DNA of 64,000 nt from Lysobacter helvus (GTDB lineage Bacteria; Pseudomonadota; Gammaproteobacteria; Xanthomonadales; Xanthomonadaceae). The notes under the pieces were generated by a model. That model was not told the DNA's origin and did not search any database. It was given only the letters and a program-made list of their open reading frames with translations. Location: assembly GCF_018406645.1 (NCBI RefSeq), contig NZ_AP024546.1, positions 992,001 through 1,056,000 on the forward strand. The letters run 5' to 3'. A program made the translations under genes and the position numbers. Shown here one piece after another: positions 51,278 to 61,920 of this stretch (the stretch's first letter is position 1; every line of letters starts with the position of its first letter).

Positions 51278-52500
51278 GGCGGGGTTGCTCCGGCAGGCGT
51301 GGCGACGGGCGCGGCGGGGGTGGCGGGAGACATCGGCATGGTCATCGGCGTCGGCACCGTCGCCTGCGCGGTGGCCTGCGCCACCTGCGCATCGCGGCCC
51401 GCGATCGATTCGGCGAGCTGGTACACCGCGGTCGCGTACAGGCGCGACGTGTTGTATTTCGTGATCGCGCGGAAGTTGTTGAACACCATCCAGTATTCGG
51501 TGCCGCCTGCGCCATCCAGGCGCAAGATCTGCGCAGGCGTGTCCGCCGCCACGGTAATCGCGGGGCGATAGCCCTTCGGCGCGAACGACACGACGGGCTG
51601 GAACGCATCGAGCGACTCGGCGTTGTAGTCGGTGAACGCCACATCGCGCAGCGTCGGCGCCATCACCGGGCCGCCGCGCACCCAACCTCCCTTCTGCACG
51701 AAGTAGTTGGCCACCGATTCCACGACGTCATCGATGTTGTTGAACAGGTCGCGCTTGCCATCGCCATCGCCGTCGACGGCGAACTGGCGATAGCTGGACG
51801 GCATGAACTGGCCCCACCCCATCGCGCCGGCATAGCTGCCGCGCAGGGTGGCGACATCCATGCCGGTTTCCTTGCCGAGCGCGAACAGCTGGCCGAGTTC
51901 GTCGCGGAAGAACGCTTCGCGCGTGTCCTCGCGCGCGGCCTTCGCCGGATCGCCGGTGCGCGGATAGTTGAACGCGAGCGTGTAGAGCGCATCGATGACC
52001 GGATAGCTGCCCTTGTTGCCGCCGTAGCTGGTTTCCACGCCGATGATCGCGGTGACGATCTCGCGCGGCACGCCGAAGCGCGCTTCGCTGCGTGCGAGCG
52101 CATCGGCGTTGGCGGCGATGAACGCCTTGCCGCCGTCGATGCGCGCCTGGGTGATGAAGATCGGGCGGTAATCGCGCCAGGGTTTCGCTTCGGCCGGGCG
52201 CGACATCGCGGCGATCACGCCGTCGCGGATGGTGGCCTTCGCGAGCGTGGCTTCGATGTACGCCGGATCGATGCCGTACTTCGCCGCGGTGTCGCGCACG
52301 AACTGCGCGCGCGCGACGCTGATGTCGCGCAGTTGCGGCGGGATCGGTGCGGCCGGCGTCGAAGGGACGGTCGTTGCGGGAGCGGGCCGCGTGGTCGCGG
52401 GCGTCGCAACGGGGGAAGCTGTGGGCGGTGCCTGCGTTGCGCAGGCGGCGAGCGCCAGCGGAAGCAGGACGACGGCCCGTGTGGGTGCGCGTTTCGTCAT
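51274..52500 (-). CDS. mltB: lytic murein transglycosylase B
   Basis: A 408-residue lipoprotein (LALAAC at 15-20) with a Pro/Ala-rich N-terminal linker, then the MltB domain. Catalytic Glu lies in GVETSYGGNKG (near 160), supported by AGAMGWGQFMPSSYRQFAVD and DIDDVVESVANYF. It cleaves the glycan backbone, forming 1,6-anhydro ends. The C-terminal 30 residues are Pro/Ala/Thr-rich and look like an extra tail. It follows rodA after 55 bp. Confidence 0.94.
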   Translation of the reverse strand: MTKRAPTRAVVLLPLALAACATQAPPTASPVATPATTRPAPATTVPSTPAAPIPPQLRDISVARAQFVRDTAAKYGIDPAYIEATLAKATIRDGVIAAMSRPAEAKPWRDYRPIFITQARIDGGKAFIAANADALARSEARFGVPREIVTAIIGVETSYGGNKGSYPVIDALYTLAFNYPRTGDPAKAAREDTREAFFRDELGQLFALGKETGMDVATLRGSYAGAMGWGQFMPSSYRQFAVDGDGDGKRDLFNNIDDVVESVANYFVQKGGWVRGGPVMAPTLRDVAFTDYNAESLDAFQPVVSFAPKGYRPAITVAADTPAQILRLDGAGGTEYWMVFNNFRAITKYNTSRLYATAVYQLAESIAGRDAQVAQATAQATVPTPMTMPMSPATPAAPVATPAGATPP

Positions 52501-52555
52501 CTGGCCGGAATGTACTGCTTTTAGTTGCTCGCGCAAACCCTTGATTGCGCGTGGT

Positions 52556-53668
52556 TCATCCGCCGTGCCGCGGGCGATGCGCGCCGACGGCCATCACCAG
52601 GCCCAGGCCCGCGAGCAGCGAGACCGCCGAGGTGCCGCCATAACTCAGGAGCGGCATCGGCACGCCCACCACCGGGAGCATCCCCGAGATCATCCCGCCG
52701 TTGACGATCACGTACACGAAGAACGCCAGCCCCAGCGAGCCGGCGAGCAGGCGCGCGTAACCATCGCGGGCTTCGGCCGCGATCCACAGGCACCGGCCGA
52801 TCACGAACAGGTACAGCGCCAGCACCGTGGCCACGCCGATCCAGCCGAACTCTTCGCTCAGCACCGCGAAGATGAAATCCGTGGTGTGCTCGGGCAGGTA
52901 ATCCAGGTGCGACTGGCTGCCCTGCCCCCAGCCCTTGCCGGTCATGCCGCCGGCGCCGATGGCGATCTTCGACTGGATGATGTTCCAGCCCGCGCCGAGC
53001 GGATCGGATTCGGGATTGAGGAAGGTGAGGATGCGGTCCTTCTGGTACGGCCGCAGCATGAAGAGCCACGCGACCGGCGCCACCGCCGACACGCCCGCCA
53101 CCGCCGCGCCGAACCACCACCACGACAGCCCCGCGAGGAACAGCGCGAACACGCCGCTCGAGGCGACGAGCATGCCGGTGCCGAAGTCCGGCTGCAGCAG
53201 GATCAGCCCGAACGGCACCGCGATCAGCACGCCGGAGGCGACGACGACGCGGAAGTTCGGCGGCAGCGGTTCGCGCTGCAGGAACCACGCCAGCATCATC
53301 GGCAAACTCAGCTTGATCACTTCCGAGGGCTGGAAATAGAAGAAGCCCAGGTTGATCCAGTGGTTGCCGTGCTTGCCCTGCCCGATCGCGAGCACCAGCA
53401 GCAGCGGCAGCAGCGACACGCCGTAGACGAGCGGCGACCAGTGCCGCAGGCGCGTCGGCGGGATGCGCGACAGTCCCCACATCGCGACCAGGCCCACGGC
53501 GAAGCGCGCGCCCTGCGCCATCACCAGGTGCGGGGTTTCCGCGCCGGCGCTGTACAACACGGCCAGGCCGATGCCCATCAGCGCGAGCAACGCGCCGAGC
53601 AGCGGCAAGTCCACAGTGCGCAACATGCGCACCAGCAGGTCGAACAGCCAGCGCAGCAACGCGTTCAA
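52556..53668 (-). CDS. rodA: elongasome glycan polymerase RodA
   Basis: A 370-residue SEDS glycosyltransferase with ten spans. Family motifs are visible (GAGGMTGKGWGQGSQSHLDYLP and TDFIFAVLSEEFGW; Asp in HLDYLPEHTTD is the expected catalytic acid). It polymerises lipid II with PBP2. I start it at TTG 53668, overlapping the mrdA stop (TTGA), which gives the usual length; ATG 53626 would lose 14 residues. Confidence 0.93.
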   Translation of the reverse strand: MNALLRWLFDLLVRMLRTVDLPLLGALLALMGIGLAVLYSAGAETPHLVMAQGARFAVGLVAMWGLSRIPPTRLRHWSPLVYGVSLLPLLLVLAIGQGKHGNHWINLGFFYFQPSEVIKLSLPMMLAWFLQREPLPPNFRVVVASGVLIAVPFGLILLQPDFGTGMLVASSGVFALFLAGLSWWWFGAAVAGVSAVAPVAWLFMLRPYQKDRILTFLNPESDPLGAGWNIIQSKIAIGAGGMTGKGWGQGSQSHLDYLPEHTTDFIFAVLSEEFGWIGVATVLALYLFVIGRCLWIAAEARDGYARLLAGSLGLAFFVYVIVNGGMISGMLPVVGVPMPLLSYGGTSAVSLLAGLGLVMAVGAHRPRHGG

Positions 53669-55620
53669 TGCGTGACTCCGGGCGTGGCCGCGGCGACGGC
53701 GGGCGGCGCGCCTTCGGGGGCGGGTTCGACGTCGGGTTGTGCGTTCGGATCCTGCGGACCGGTCGGCATCGGCACGCCTTCGGGCATCGTGCCGAGCAGC
53801 CACGCGTCGAAGATCTTGCGTGCGATCGGGCCCGCGGTGCTCGCACCGAAGCCACCGTGTTCGACCATCACCGCGACCGCGATCGTCGGGTTGTCCGCGG
53901 GCGCGTAGCCGACGAACAAGGCCTGGTGGCGTAGCGAAAGCGGCAGGTGGTGCGGGTCGACGCTGACGTTGCCGCGGCGGCTGGTGTTCTGCGCGGTGCC
54001 CGTCTTGCCGGCCATCAGGTACGGCGCGCCGCGCACGAGGCTGTAGCCCGTGCCGCCCGGCTGCATCGTGCCCATCATGCCTTCCTGCACCGCGCGCAGG
54101 TGCGCGGGGTTGTCGGTGATGCGGAACGGCGCGGGCTGCGGCAACGGCGCCCACGGCGTGTCGTAGCCGTCGCGGCGCGAAGCGACCAGATGCGGGCGCA
54201 ACAGGTTGCCGCCGTTGGCGATGGCCGCGACGCCGCGCGCGAGCTGCAGCGTGGTGGCGACCCAATACCCCTGGCCGATGCCCGAGATGACGGTTTCGCC
54301 CGGATACCAGCCGTCCTTCGAACGCTTGGCCTTCCATTCCGGCGACGGCACCACGCCCGAGGTTTCGCCCGCCAGGTCGATGCCCGTCGGCGCGCCGAAC
54401 CCGTACTTGCGCATGTACTGGTCGAAGCGGGTGATGCCCATCTCGTAGGCGAGCTTGTAGTAGTAGAAGTTCACCGACGCGGCGATGGACTTGCGTAGAT
54501 CGGTCCAGCCCGCGCCGCCGTGTGCGTCGCGATAGCCGCGCTTCTGGCCGGGGATGTGGAATTCGCCGGTCGAGAACACCTTGTCTTCGGGCGTGCGCAG
54601 GCCGCTGTCGAGGCCGGCGAGCGCGATCAGCGGCTTCACCGTCGAGCCCGGCGGGCCGCCGCCCAGCACGTTGCGGTTGAACAGCGGCCGCGACATGTCG
54701 CCCATCAGCGACGCGTAATCCTTGTGCGAGATGCCGTTGACGAACAGGTTGGGGTCGTACGACGGCAGGCTCACCATCGCGAGGATTTCGCCGGTGCGCG
54801 GATCGATTGCAACGGCGGAGCCGTCGTTCTCGCCGAAGGCGGCGACCATCGCGCGTTGCAGGTCGAGGTCGATCGAGAGTTTCAGGTCCGCGCCGGGCGT
54901 GGCGGGCACGGAGCCGAGGCGGCGCAGCGCGCGGCCTTCCACGTTGGTCTCGATCTTTTCGTAGCCGACCTTGCCGCGCAGCGCGTCTTCGTAATAGCGC
55001 TCCAGGCCCGTCTTGCCGGTGTGCGTGAGCGCGGCGTCCACCTCGCCCATCTTCGCCAGGTCCGCTTCGTCGATGCGGCCGACGTAGCCGATCACGTGCG
55101 CGAGCAACGGACCGTAGGGGTAGCGGCGGTTGAGGTAGGGGACGAGTTCGACGCCGGGGAAGCGCCAGCGATCCACCGCGAAGCGCGCGGCTTCTTCTTC
55201 GCCGACGCGCAGCTTGAGCGTGACGGCGCGGAACCCGCGCGCGGCGCGACGCTGTTGTTCGAAGCGTTCGAGGTCTTCCTGCGAGAGCGCGACGACGTGC
55301 GAGAGCGCGGCGATCGTCTGCTTGATGTCGCCGGCCTGGTCGGGCACGACGTCGAGGCGGTACGCGGGCACGTTGTCGGCGAGCACGCGGCCCTTGCGAT
55401 CCAGGATCAGCCCGCGGCCCGGCACCACCGGACGCGGCTTGATGCGGTTGGCTTCCGAGCGCGTGGCGTATTCGGCGTGCTCGACCACCTGCAGGCGGAA
55501 GTACCAGCTCGCCAGGCCGCCGAGCGCGCCGAGCACGGCGAGGAAGGCGATGATCGCGCGTCGCCGGAACTGCTGCCCTTCGGCAGCCGCATTCTTCAGA
55601 TGGCGGCGGCGCGGACCCAT
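53665..55620 (-). CDS. mrdA: penicillin-binding protein 2 (elongasome transpeptidase)
   Basis: A 651-residue monofunctional class B PBP. One N-terminal span (about 20-42), a pedestal domain, and the transpeptidase domain with Ser in PPGSTVKP (SxxK), SVN in KSIAASVNFYYYK and KTG in MAGKTGTAQNT. The long C-terminal tail (about 40 residues) is Pro/Ala/Glu-rich. Pairs with RodA and MreC. The start at 55620 lies 4 bp after the mreD stop. Confidence 0.95.
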   Translation of the reverse strand: MGPRRRHLKNAAAEGQQFRRRAIIAFLAVLGALGGLASWYFRLQVVEHAEYATRSEANRIKPRPVVPGRGLILDRKGRVLADNVPAYRLDVVPDQAGDIKQTIAALSHVVALSQEDLERFEQQRRAARGFRAVTLKLRVGEEEAARFAVDRWRFPGVELVPYLNRRYPYGPLLAHVIGYVGRIDEADLAKMGEVDAALTHTGKTGLERYYEDALRGKVGYEKIETNVEGRALRRLGSVPATPGADLKLSIDLDLQRAMVAAFGENDGSAVAIDPRTGEILAMVSLPSYDPNLFVNGISHKDYASLMGDMSRPLFNRNVLGGGPPGSTVKPLIALAGLDSGLRTPEDKVFSTGEFHIPGQKRGYRDAHGGAGWTDLRKSIAASVNFYYYKLAYEMGITRFDQYMRKYGFGAPTGIDLAGETSGVVPSPEWKAKRSKDGWYPGETVISGIGQGYWVATTLQLARGVAAIANGGNLLRPHLVASRRDGYDTPWAPLPQPAPFRITDNPAHLRAVQEGMMGTMQPGGTGYSLVRGAPYLMAGKTGTAQNTSRRGNVSVDPHHLPLSLRHQALFVGYAPADNPTIAVAVMVEHGGFGASTAGPIARKIFDAWLLGTMPEGVPMPTGPQDPNAQPDVEPAPEGAPPAVAAATPGVTH

Positions 55621-55624
55621 GGCG

Positions 55625-56110
55625 TCAACGATGGCGCCACGTGCGCAACCGCAACGTGTCGAAGAGCAGGAACATCGGCGCCCACAGCAACATGCCGATC
55701 ACGGGCGACACCCACGCAAGCAGCGGGAAGGCAGGTTCGCCGAGCGCCACGTGCACGGCGCTGGCGACGATGCGATCGTTGAACAGCAACGCGCCGATCG
55801 CAAGCGCCTGTTGCGACATCGGGAAGAAGCGCAGGCGTGCGCGGAAGCGCTGCAGGATGAAGGCGAGGATCGTCAGGCGCAGGGCCTGTTCGCCGAACAG
55901 GCCGCCGACGACGAGGTCGGCCAGCAGGCCCATCGAGAACGCGAAGCCCAGGCCGACTTTGTCGGGTTCTTCGAGCACCCAGTACGCCACCGCCAGGCCG
56001 AGGAAATACGGGCGCAGTGGCGCGAGGCTCGCGGGCATCGGCAACAGCGCGAGCACCAGTGCGACCAGCAGGCTGACGGGCAACACCCACGCGGCGCGTT
56101 CGCGGCTCAT
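55625..56110 (-). CDS. mreD: rod-shape protein MreD
   Basis: A 161-residue inner-membrane protein with five spans, the standard MreD layout (LLVALVLALLPMPASLAPLRPYF start; GFAFSMGLLADLVVGGLFG mid). It bridges MreC and the PBP2/RodA complex. The start overlaps mreC by 4 bp (ATGA). Confidence 0.93.
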   Translation of the reverse strand: MSRERAAWVLPVSLLVALVLALLPMPASLAPLRPYFLGLAVAYWVLEEPDKVGLGFAFSMGLLADLVVGGLFGEQALRLTILAFILQRFRARLRFFPMSQQALAIGALLFNDRIVASAVHVALGEPAFPLLAWVSPVIGMLLWAPMFLLFDTLRLRTWRHR

Positions 56111-57132
56111 GGGCGCGGGGCCTCGATGCGGGGCGCGCGCGCCGTGGTGGTGGCGGCGGCCGGCGGCGTCGCAGCGGTCGTCGCGGCGGCTGTTTTCACC
56201 GCAGGGGTCGTGCGCACGCTGGCGGGCGGCGCGACGCTGACCGACGGGGCGAGCGCGGACGTCGTGTCCGGCGCGGGCCCGATCACCGGCCGTTGCGGTG
56301 CGCTGCGCAGCAGCAGCACGTCGCGGCCGCGATCGAATTGCGCGGCGGGCTTCACGTCGCCGACCAGGAACGCGCGGCTTTCGTCGGGCCGCAGCGCGGA
56401 GATCGTGCCCACCGGGAAGCCGGCGGGGAAGCGTTCGCCAAGACCCGAGGTGACGACGACATCGCCCACTTTCACGTCGCTCGACAACGGGATGCTCGCG
56501 AGCGTGAGGCGATCGGTGCGACCCGTGCCGTACGCCACGAGGCGCACGCCGTTGCGCAGCACGGCAACGGGGAGCGCGTGGTCGGGATCGGTGAGCAGCA
56601 GCGCGGTGGCGTGCATCGCGTTGACGGAAATGATCTGGCCGACGACACCGCCCGCATCGATGACGACCTGGCCGACGCGCACGCCGTCGCCAGCGCCGGC
56701 ATCGAGCACCAAGCGCTGGCGCGTGGGATCGAGGTCGATGTCGAGGACGGGGGCGAGCTGCACGTCGAGGCCGCCGCGTTCGACGGCGCCGAGCAGGCCG
56801 CGCATGCGTTCGTTATCCGCCGTGGCGGCCTGCAGGCGCGCGATGCGCGCGCCGCTCACGAGGAGGGCGTTGCGCAAGCGGCGGTTCTCGGCGATCAGCG
56901 AGCTGCGGGTGCCGGCGTCGTCGCTGATGGAATCCACGACCTTGCCCGGCCAGCCCGCGACCGCCCACAGCGGCTGCACGAACACCTGGGCCTGCTCACG
57001 CCCGCGCGTGAGCCAGCCGCCGCGGTGGTCGAGCACGATCAGCACGCACGCGAGCCCGAGGTACGCCAGCAACTTGAGCGTGCCGGCAATGTCGCCCGGT
57101 CGGGCGGCGGCAGGTCCGGCGTAGGCGGGCAC
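56107..57132 (-). CDS. mreC: rod-shape protein MreC
   Basis: A 341-residue protein: one N-terminal span (about 18-38), a coiled-coil (about 70-105), beta domain with GQVIDAGGVVGQI and TDPDHALPV, and a Pro/Ala/Thr-rich tail of about 55 residues. It activates PBP2. The start is GTG at 57132, 30 bp after the mreB stop at 57163; a GTG start fits as no ATG occurs nearby. Confidence 0.92.
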   Translation of the reverse strand: MPAYAGPAAARPGDIAGTLKLLAYLGLACVLIVLDHRGGWLTRGREQAQVFVQPLWAVAGWPGKVVDSISDDAGTRSSLIAENRRLRNALLVSGARIARLQAATADNERMRGLLGAVERGGLDVQLAPVLDIDLDPTRQRLVLDAGAGDGVRVGQVVIDAGGVVGQIISVNAMHATALLLTDPDHALPVAVLRNGVRLVAYGTGRTDRLTLASIPLSSDVKVGDVVVTSGLGERFPAGFPVGTISALRPDESRAFLVGDVKPAAQFDRGRDVLLLRSAPQRPVIGPAPDTTSALAPSVSVAPPASVRTTPAVKTAAATTAATPPAAATTTARAPRIEAPRP

Positions 57133-57162
57133 GGTGCGGGGCTCGCGGCTGGGTGGTCTTTC

Positions 57163-58263
<1,101 letters not shown>

Positions 58264-58265
58264 CT

Positions 58266-58294
58266 AGCCTAGACTCAACAACGGGGTCGAGCAA
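58266..58294 (-). promoter_or_regulatory. predicted sigma70 promoter of mreB
   Basis: On the minus strand TTGCTC (58289-58294), a 17-bp spacer and TAGGCT (58266-58271) lie 57 bp before the mreB start, giving a leader of about 50 bases. The pair is in the 213-bp gap shared with the divergent kinase. Sequence-based call only. Confidence 0.55.
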
Positions 58295-58422
58295 GCACGC
58301 TCGTCGCGTTTTCCCCCGGGAAATTCGGGCAAAACACGAGGATCGCTGGCTTGGGGCCCCGCCGGTCGCTACCCTGTGCGGCCGCGGGCCCCCGGCCCGG
58401 ACCACACCCGAGGCTGTTCCCG

Positions 58423-59358
58423 ATGTCTGCGTTGATCTGCGGTTCCTTGGCCTACGACACCATCATGGTGTTCCCCGACCAGTTCAAGAACCACATCCTC
58501 CCGGACAAGGTGCACATCCTGAATGTGTCGTTCCTGGTGCCGCGCATGCGCCGCGAGTTCGGCGGCTGCGCGGGCAACATCGCCTACAACCTCAAGCTGC
58601 TGGGCGGCGATCCGATCCCGATGGCCACCGTGGGCCAGGACTTCGGGCCGTACAAGGACTGGTTCACCGAGCAGGGCATCCGCCTGGACCAGGTCAAGGT
58701 GATCGAGGAGCTGTTCACGCCGCAGGCGTTCATCACGACCGACCTGGACAACAACCAGATCACCGCCTTCCATCCCGGCGCGATGATGCGGTCGTACGAG
58801 AACCACGTGAAGGACGTCAAGGGCGTCACGTTCGGCATCGTCAGCCCCGACGGGCGCGAAGGGATGATGCAGAACGCGAAGGAATTCGCCGAAGCCGGCA
58901 TTCCCTTCATCTTCGATCCGGGCCAGGCCATGCCGCTGTTCAACGGGCAGGAGCTGCGCGACTTCATCGAGCTGGCCGACTACGTCACCGTGAACGACTA
59001 CGAGTCCAACCTGCTGCAGGAGCGCACGGGCTGGAGCGAGAAGGACATCGTCTCGCGCGTGAAGGCCTACATCTGCACGCGCGGCCCGCAGGGCGCGCAG
59101 ATCCACACGCCGGGCAAGGTCTACGACGTCGCGCCGGCGCACGAGCGCCGCGTCACCGATCCGACGGGCTGCGGCGATGCGTTCCGCGCCGGCCTGATCT
59201 TCGGCATCGAGAAGGGCGGCTACGACTGGATGACGATCGGGCGCATCGGCAACCTGATGGGCGCGCTGAAGGTCGAGCATCCGGGCACGCAGAACCAGCG
59301 CTTCGACCACGAAGAGTTCACCGAACAGTTCAAGCAGCAGTTCGGCTACGCGTTGTAA
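58423..59358 (+). CDS. PfkB-family carbohydrate/adenosine kinase
   Basis: A 311-residue ribokinase-like kinase: sugar-binding start (GGCAGNIAYNLKLLGG), and the catalytic motif DPTGCGDAFRAG near the C-terminus with Asp as base and GCGD anion hole. It uses ATP to phosphorylate a sugar or nucleoside; annotated relatives are called adenosine kinase. Substrate not resolved. The start is the ATG at 58423. Confidence 0.9.
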   Translation: MSALICGSLAYDTIMVFPDQFKNHILPDKVHILNVSFLVPRMRREFGGCAGNIAYNLKLLGGDPIPMATVGQDFGPYKDWFTEQGIRLDQVKVIEELFTPQAFITTDLDNNQITAFHPGAMMRSYENHVKDVKGVTFGIVSPDGREGMMQNAKEFAEAGIPFIFDPGQAMPLFNGQELRDFIELADYVTVNDYESNLLQERTGWSEKDIVSRVKAYICTRGPQGAQIHTPGKVYDVAPAHERRVTDPTGCGDAFRAGLIFGIEKGGYDWMTIGRIGNLMGALKVEHPGTQNQRFDHEEFTEQFKQQFGYAL

Positions 59359-59364
59359 TACGCG

Positions 59365-59631
59365 ATGAGCGAAAAGATCGGACTGTCGCGCTGGTGGCTG
59401 ACGCCGATCGTGCTCTTCCTCGCATGCAACATGGTGTCGCGCTTTTGCGCGCCTGCAGGTCGCCGGTATTGTTCGCCGCACGAGACCTGGTCATGGCTGG
59501 TGTTCGACGGCGGCTGGTGGAAATGCGGGCTGGTGGGCGCCGCATTGGCGGCGCTCACGGTCTTCGGCGACGACGCGCCCCCGCCCGCCCCGAAGGGCGA
59601 CGTCGATTCACATGACGTGCGCGAGCCATAG
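59365..59631 (+). CDS. small two-span membrane protein
   Basis: An 88-residue protein with a first span (about 10-28) and a second (about 52-68), two pairs of cysteines in the loop and a polar, Pro/Asp tail. It lies 6 bp after the kinase. The stop overlaps the YbaK gene end by 24 bp, tail to tail. No family known. Confidence 0.65.
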   Translation: MSEKIGLSRWWLTPIVLFLACNMVSRFCAPAGRRYCSPHETWSWLVFDGGWWKCGLVGAALAALTVFGDDAPPPAPKGDVDSHDVREP

Positions 59632-60075
59632 CAGCTCGGGCTTCGCGAGGCGTTCGAATTCCGCGTACGGCATGCGCACCGCATCGGTGTGCGTGCCGGC
59701 GTTGAACGCGATGTCCGGTTGCCCCGCCAGGCGCGAATCCACGTACACCGGCATGCCGTAGAGATGGCCGAAGGGCGGCATCGCACCGGTCTCGCAGTCG
59801 GGGAAGGCGTCCTTGAAGTCGGTTTCTTCGGCGAGTTCGACGACCGGGCCGCCGAGCGCGCGCGACAGGCGCACCAGGTCGATGCGATACGCGGCCGGCA
59901 TCACCATCATCGCGAGCGCGCCATCGACCTTCAGCATCACGGTCTTGGCGAACAGCTGCCGGCTCAGGTGCGTGGCGTGCGCGGTTTCGTCCGCGGTGAC
60001 GGTGCGGCTGTGCGTCAGCGTCGTGTAGGGCGTGTGTTCCTGGTCCAGGAAGTTATGCAGGCGCGGTGACAGCAT
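59608..60075 (-). CDS. YbaK/EbsC-type aminoacyl-tRNA deacylase
   Basis: A 155-residue protein of the YbaK/ProX editing superfamily. The Lys in LFAKTVMLKVDG and a GAMPPFGHLYGMPVYVD motif match trans-editing deacylases that clear mischarged tRNA (Ala- or Cys-tRNA(Pro)). It overlaps the small membrane gene at its 3' end. Confidence 0.88.
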   Translation of the reverse strand: MLSPRLHNFLDQEHTPYTTLTHSRTVTADETAHATHLSRQLFAKTVMLKVDGALAMMVMPAAYRIDLVRLSRALGGPVVELAEETDFKDAFPDCETGAMPPFGHLYGMPVYVDSRLAGQPDIAFNAGTHTDAVRMPYAEFERLAKPELLWLAHVM

Positions 60076-60222
60076 GGTCGCCTCCGCTCGGCGCCGGCCT
60101 CCGTCCCGTGGGGCGTGACGTCGCGGGTGGACTGCGCGCGCGTCCTGCGTCGCGCCGTGGGGTGACGCGACTGTACGCCCGGGGCGCTCAGATGGCGTGA
60201 GCGTTCGTCGGCAACCCGCGCG

Positions 60223-60948
60223 TTACCACTTCGGCATCTTCGTGGCGTCCACGCCCCCGGTCACGAACACCGCGGTGCGCGTGCCGCCGGCCTTCACGGG
60301 GAATTCGATGGTCAGGTTCTTCGCCGTTTTCGCCAGGCGCCACAGGGCGCCTTCGTTCTTGATGAACATGGCGATGGCCTCGTCGGTCTTCGGACGATCG
60401 CCCGTGAACGTCTTCGGCGCCTCGTCGTCGACGCGCACCTTCACCTTGCACCCGGCGTAGCAATTGAAGTCGCCCGCTTCGAGCACGAGGTAGGCGCTGC
60501 GGCCCCACTCGGGATGGTCACGGAAGATCAGGCGCACGGGGTGCTTGCCCTTGCCGTCGGTGTCGACTTCATCCTTCGAATACAACGCGGCCGACACCTG
60601 GTTGCCGCCCTTCGCCGGTTGCGTCTGGTAGGCCCACAACGCGGCCATGCGACGTTGCTCGTCCTGCGCGGCGATCCGCGTCTTCGCTTCCAGCAACTTG
60701 TCGTGGATGCGCTTGGCGGCGGCCGATTGCGGATGGTCGAGTTCGAGGATGTCGCCGTAACCGCGCGCGGCCTTCCAGTCTTCCTTCGCGAAGGCTTCGT
60801 CGAATTGCTTCGCCTGCGCTTCGGCGGCCTGTTCGGCCTGCGCCTGTTGCGCGGCGGCGGCTTGCGCGGCGGCCTGCGGATCCTCTTTCGGGCCACACGC
60901 GGCGAGCAGGGCGATGGCGATGAACAACGGGAGCGTGCGAGCAGTCAT
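60223..60948 (-). CDS. hypothetical lipoprotein
   Basis: A 241-residue lipoprotein (LLAAC at 14-18). A Gln/Ala-rich region (20-60) is followed by a helix with IHDKLLEAKTRIAAQDEQRR and a beta-rich C-terminal half (CYAGCKVKVRVDDE; MFIKNEGALWRLAKTAKN). It has a few cysteines that could form one disulphide. The start overlaps the hydrolase stop (ATGA), so the pair is coupled. Function unknown. Confidence 0.72.
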   Translation of the reverse strand: MTARTLPLFIAIALLAACGPKEDPQAAAQAAAAQQAQAEQAAEAQAKQFDEAFAKEDWKAARGYGDILELDHPQSAAAKRIHDKLLEAKTRIAAQDEQRRMAALWAYQTQPAKGGNQVSAALYSKDEVDTDGKGKHPVRLIFRDHPEWGRSAYLVLEAGDFNCYAGCKVKVRVDDEAPKTFTGDRPKTDEAIAMFIKNEGALWRLAKTAKNLTIEFPVKAGGTRTAVFVTGGVDATKMPKW

Positions 60949-61916
60949 CGTGGGCGACCTTCTGCAATGAGCGATTGAATGGCGGCCGCGACGGCGTCGG
61001 GCCGTTCCACCAGCGACATGTGTCCGCAGCCGTCGAGCATGACGCGCCGCGCCTGCGGGATGCGCGCAGCGTACAGCGCGAGCGCGCTGGGATCGATCAC
61101 CTGGTCCTGCCGGCACCACAGCAGCAACGCGGGCTGGCGGATGCGCGCGGCTTCGTCGCCGGGGAGGAAGCGTTCGGGGCCGCGGCCGATGTGATCGAGC
61201 ACCGATTGTTCGAACGCCGCGTCGTGCGTGCGGCGCGCGATGTACGCGGTGTCGGCGGGCCACGGGATGCCGGGCTGCTTGGCTTCGTCGTGGAAGAGGA
61301 TGTGCAGGTAACCGTCGAGGCTCTTGCGATCGTGCACGCCGAACGGGTTGTGGCCAGCGAGGACTTGTTCGCCGAAGCGGTTGTCCTTGAAGCGCACGCC
61401 GGAGGCGTCGAGCAGCGCGACGCGCGAGACGCGTTCGGGATGACCGGCCGCGACGAGCGCGACGATGCCGCCGCCCATCGAATGGCCGACGAGCACGACG
61501 GGCTTGTCGGACGACACGGCATGAATGAACGCGGCGAGGCGCTCGCTTTGCGCGAGGTAACCGTAGTTTTCGCGCGGGAGGCGTTCGCTTTCGCCCCAGC
61601 CGGGGAGATCGGGAATCACCAGGCGATAGCGACTATCGAGCGCGCGTGCCAGCGGGTAGAAGTTTTCCTTGCTGCCGGTGAAGCCATGGACGAGGACGAG
61701 CGTGGGCGCATTCGCATCGCTGCCGGCGCGTTCGGCGTACACCCAGCGATGGCCGGCGACGGTGCGCGTTTGCTTCGTCAATCCCGCGGCGTGCAACTGG
61801 CGCGCGAATTCCCCACGCACCAGCACGTCGGTGTCGTACGCAATCCACGCAACGACCACAAGCAATGCGGCCGCCACGAGGGCGGCCGCGATTGCGAGCT
61901 TGTTGCGCAAGCGCAT
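60945..61916 (-). CDS. alpha/beta hydrolase, membrane-anchored
   Basis: A 323-residue hydrolase with an N-terminal span (about 7-27), HGFTGSKENF oxyanion region, GHSMGGG nucleophile elbow, and Asp and His in CRQDQVIDPS and CGHMSLVERPD. The triad is complete. Possibly a lipase or esterase acting at the periplasmic side. It shares an operon with the downstream lipoprotein. Confidence 0.85.
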   Translation of the reverse strand: MRLRNKLAIAAALVAAALLVVVAWIAYDTDVLVRGEFARQLHAAGLTKQTRTVAGHRWVYAERAGSDANAPTLVLVHGFTGSKENFYPLARALDSRYRLVIPDLPGWGESERLPRENYGYLAQSERLAAFIHAVSSDKPVVLVGHSMGGGIVALVAAGHPERVSRVALLDASGVRFKDNRFGEQVLAGHNPFGVHDRKSLDGYLHILFHDEAKQPGIPWPADTAYIARRTHDAAFEQSVLDHIGRGPERFLPGDEAARIRQPALLLWCRQDQVIDPSALALYAARIPQARRVMLDGCGHMSLVERPDAVAAAIQSLIAEGRPR

Positions 61917-61920
61917 TGGC

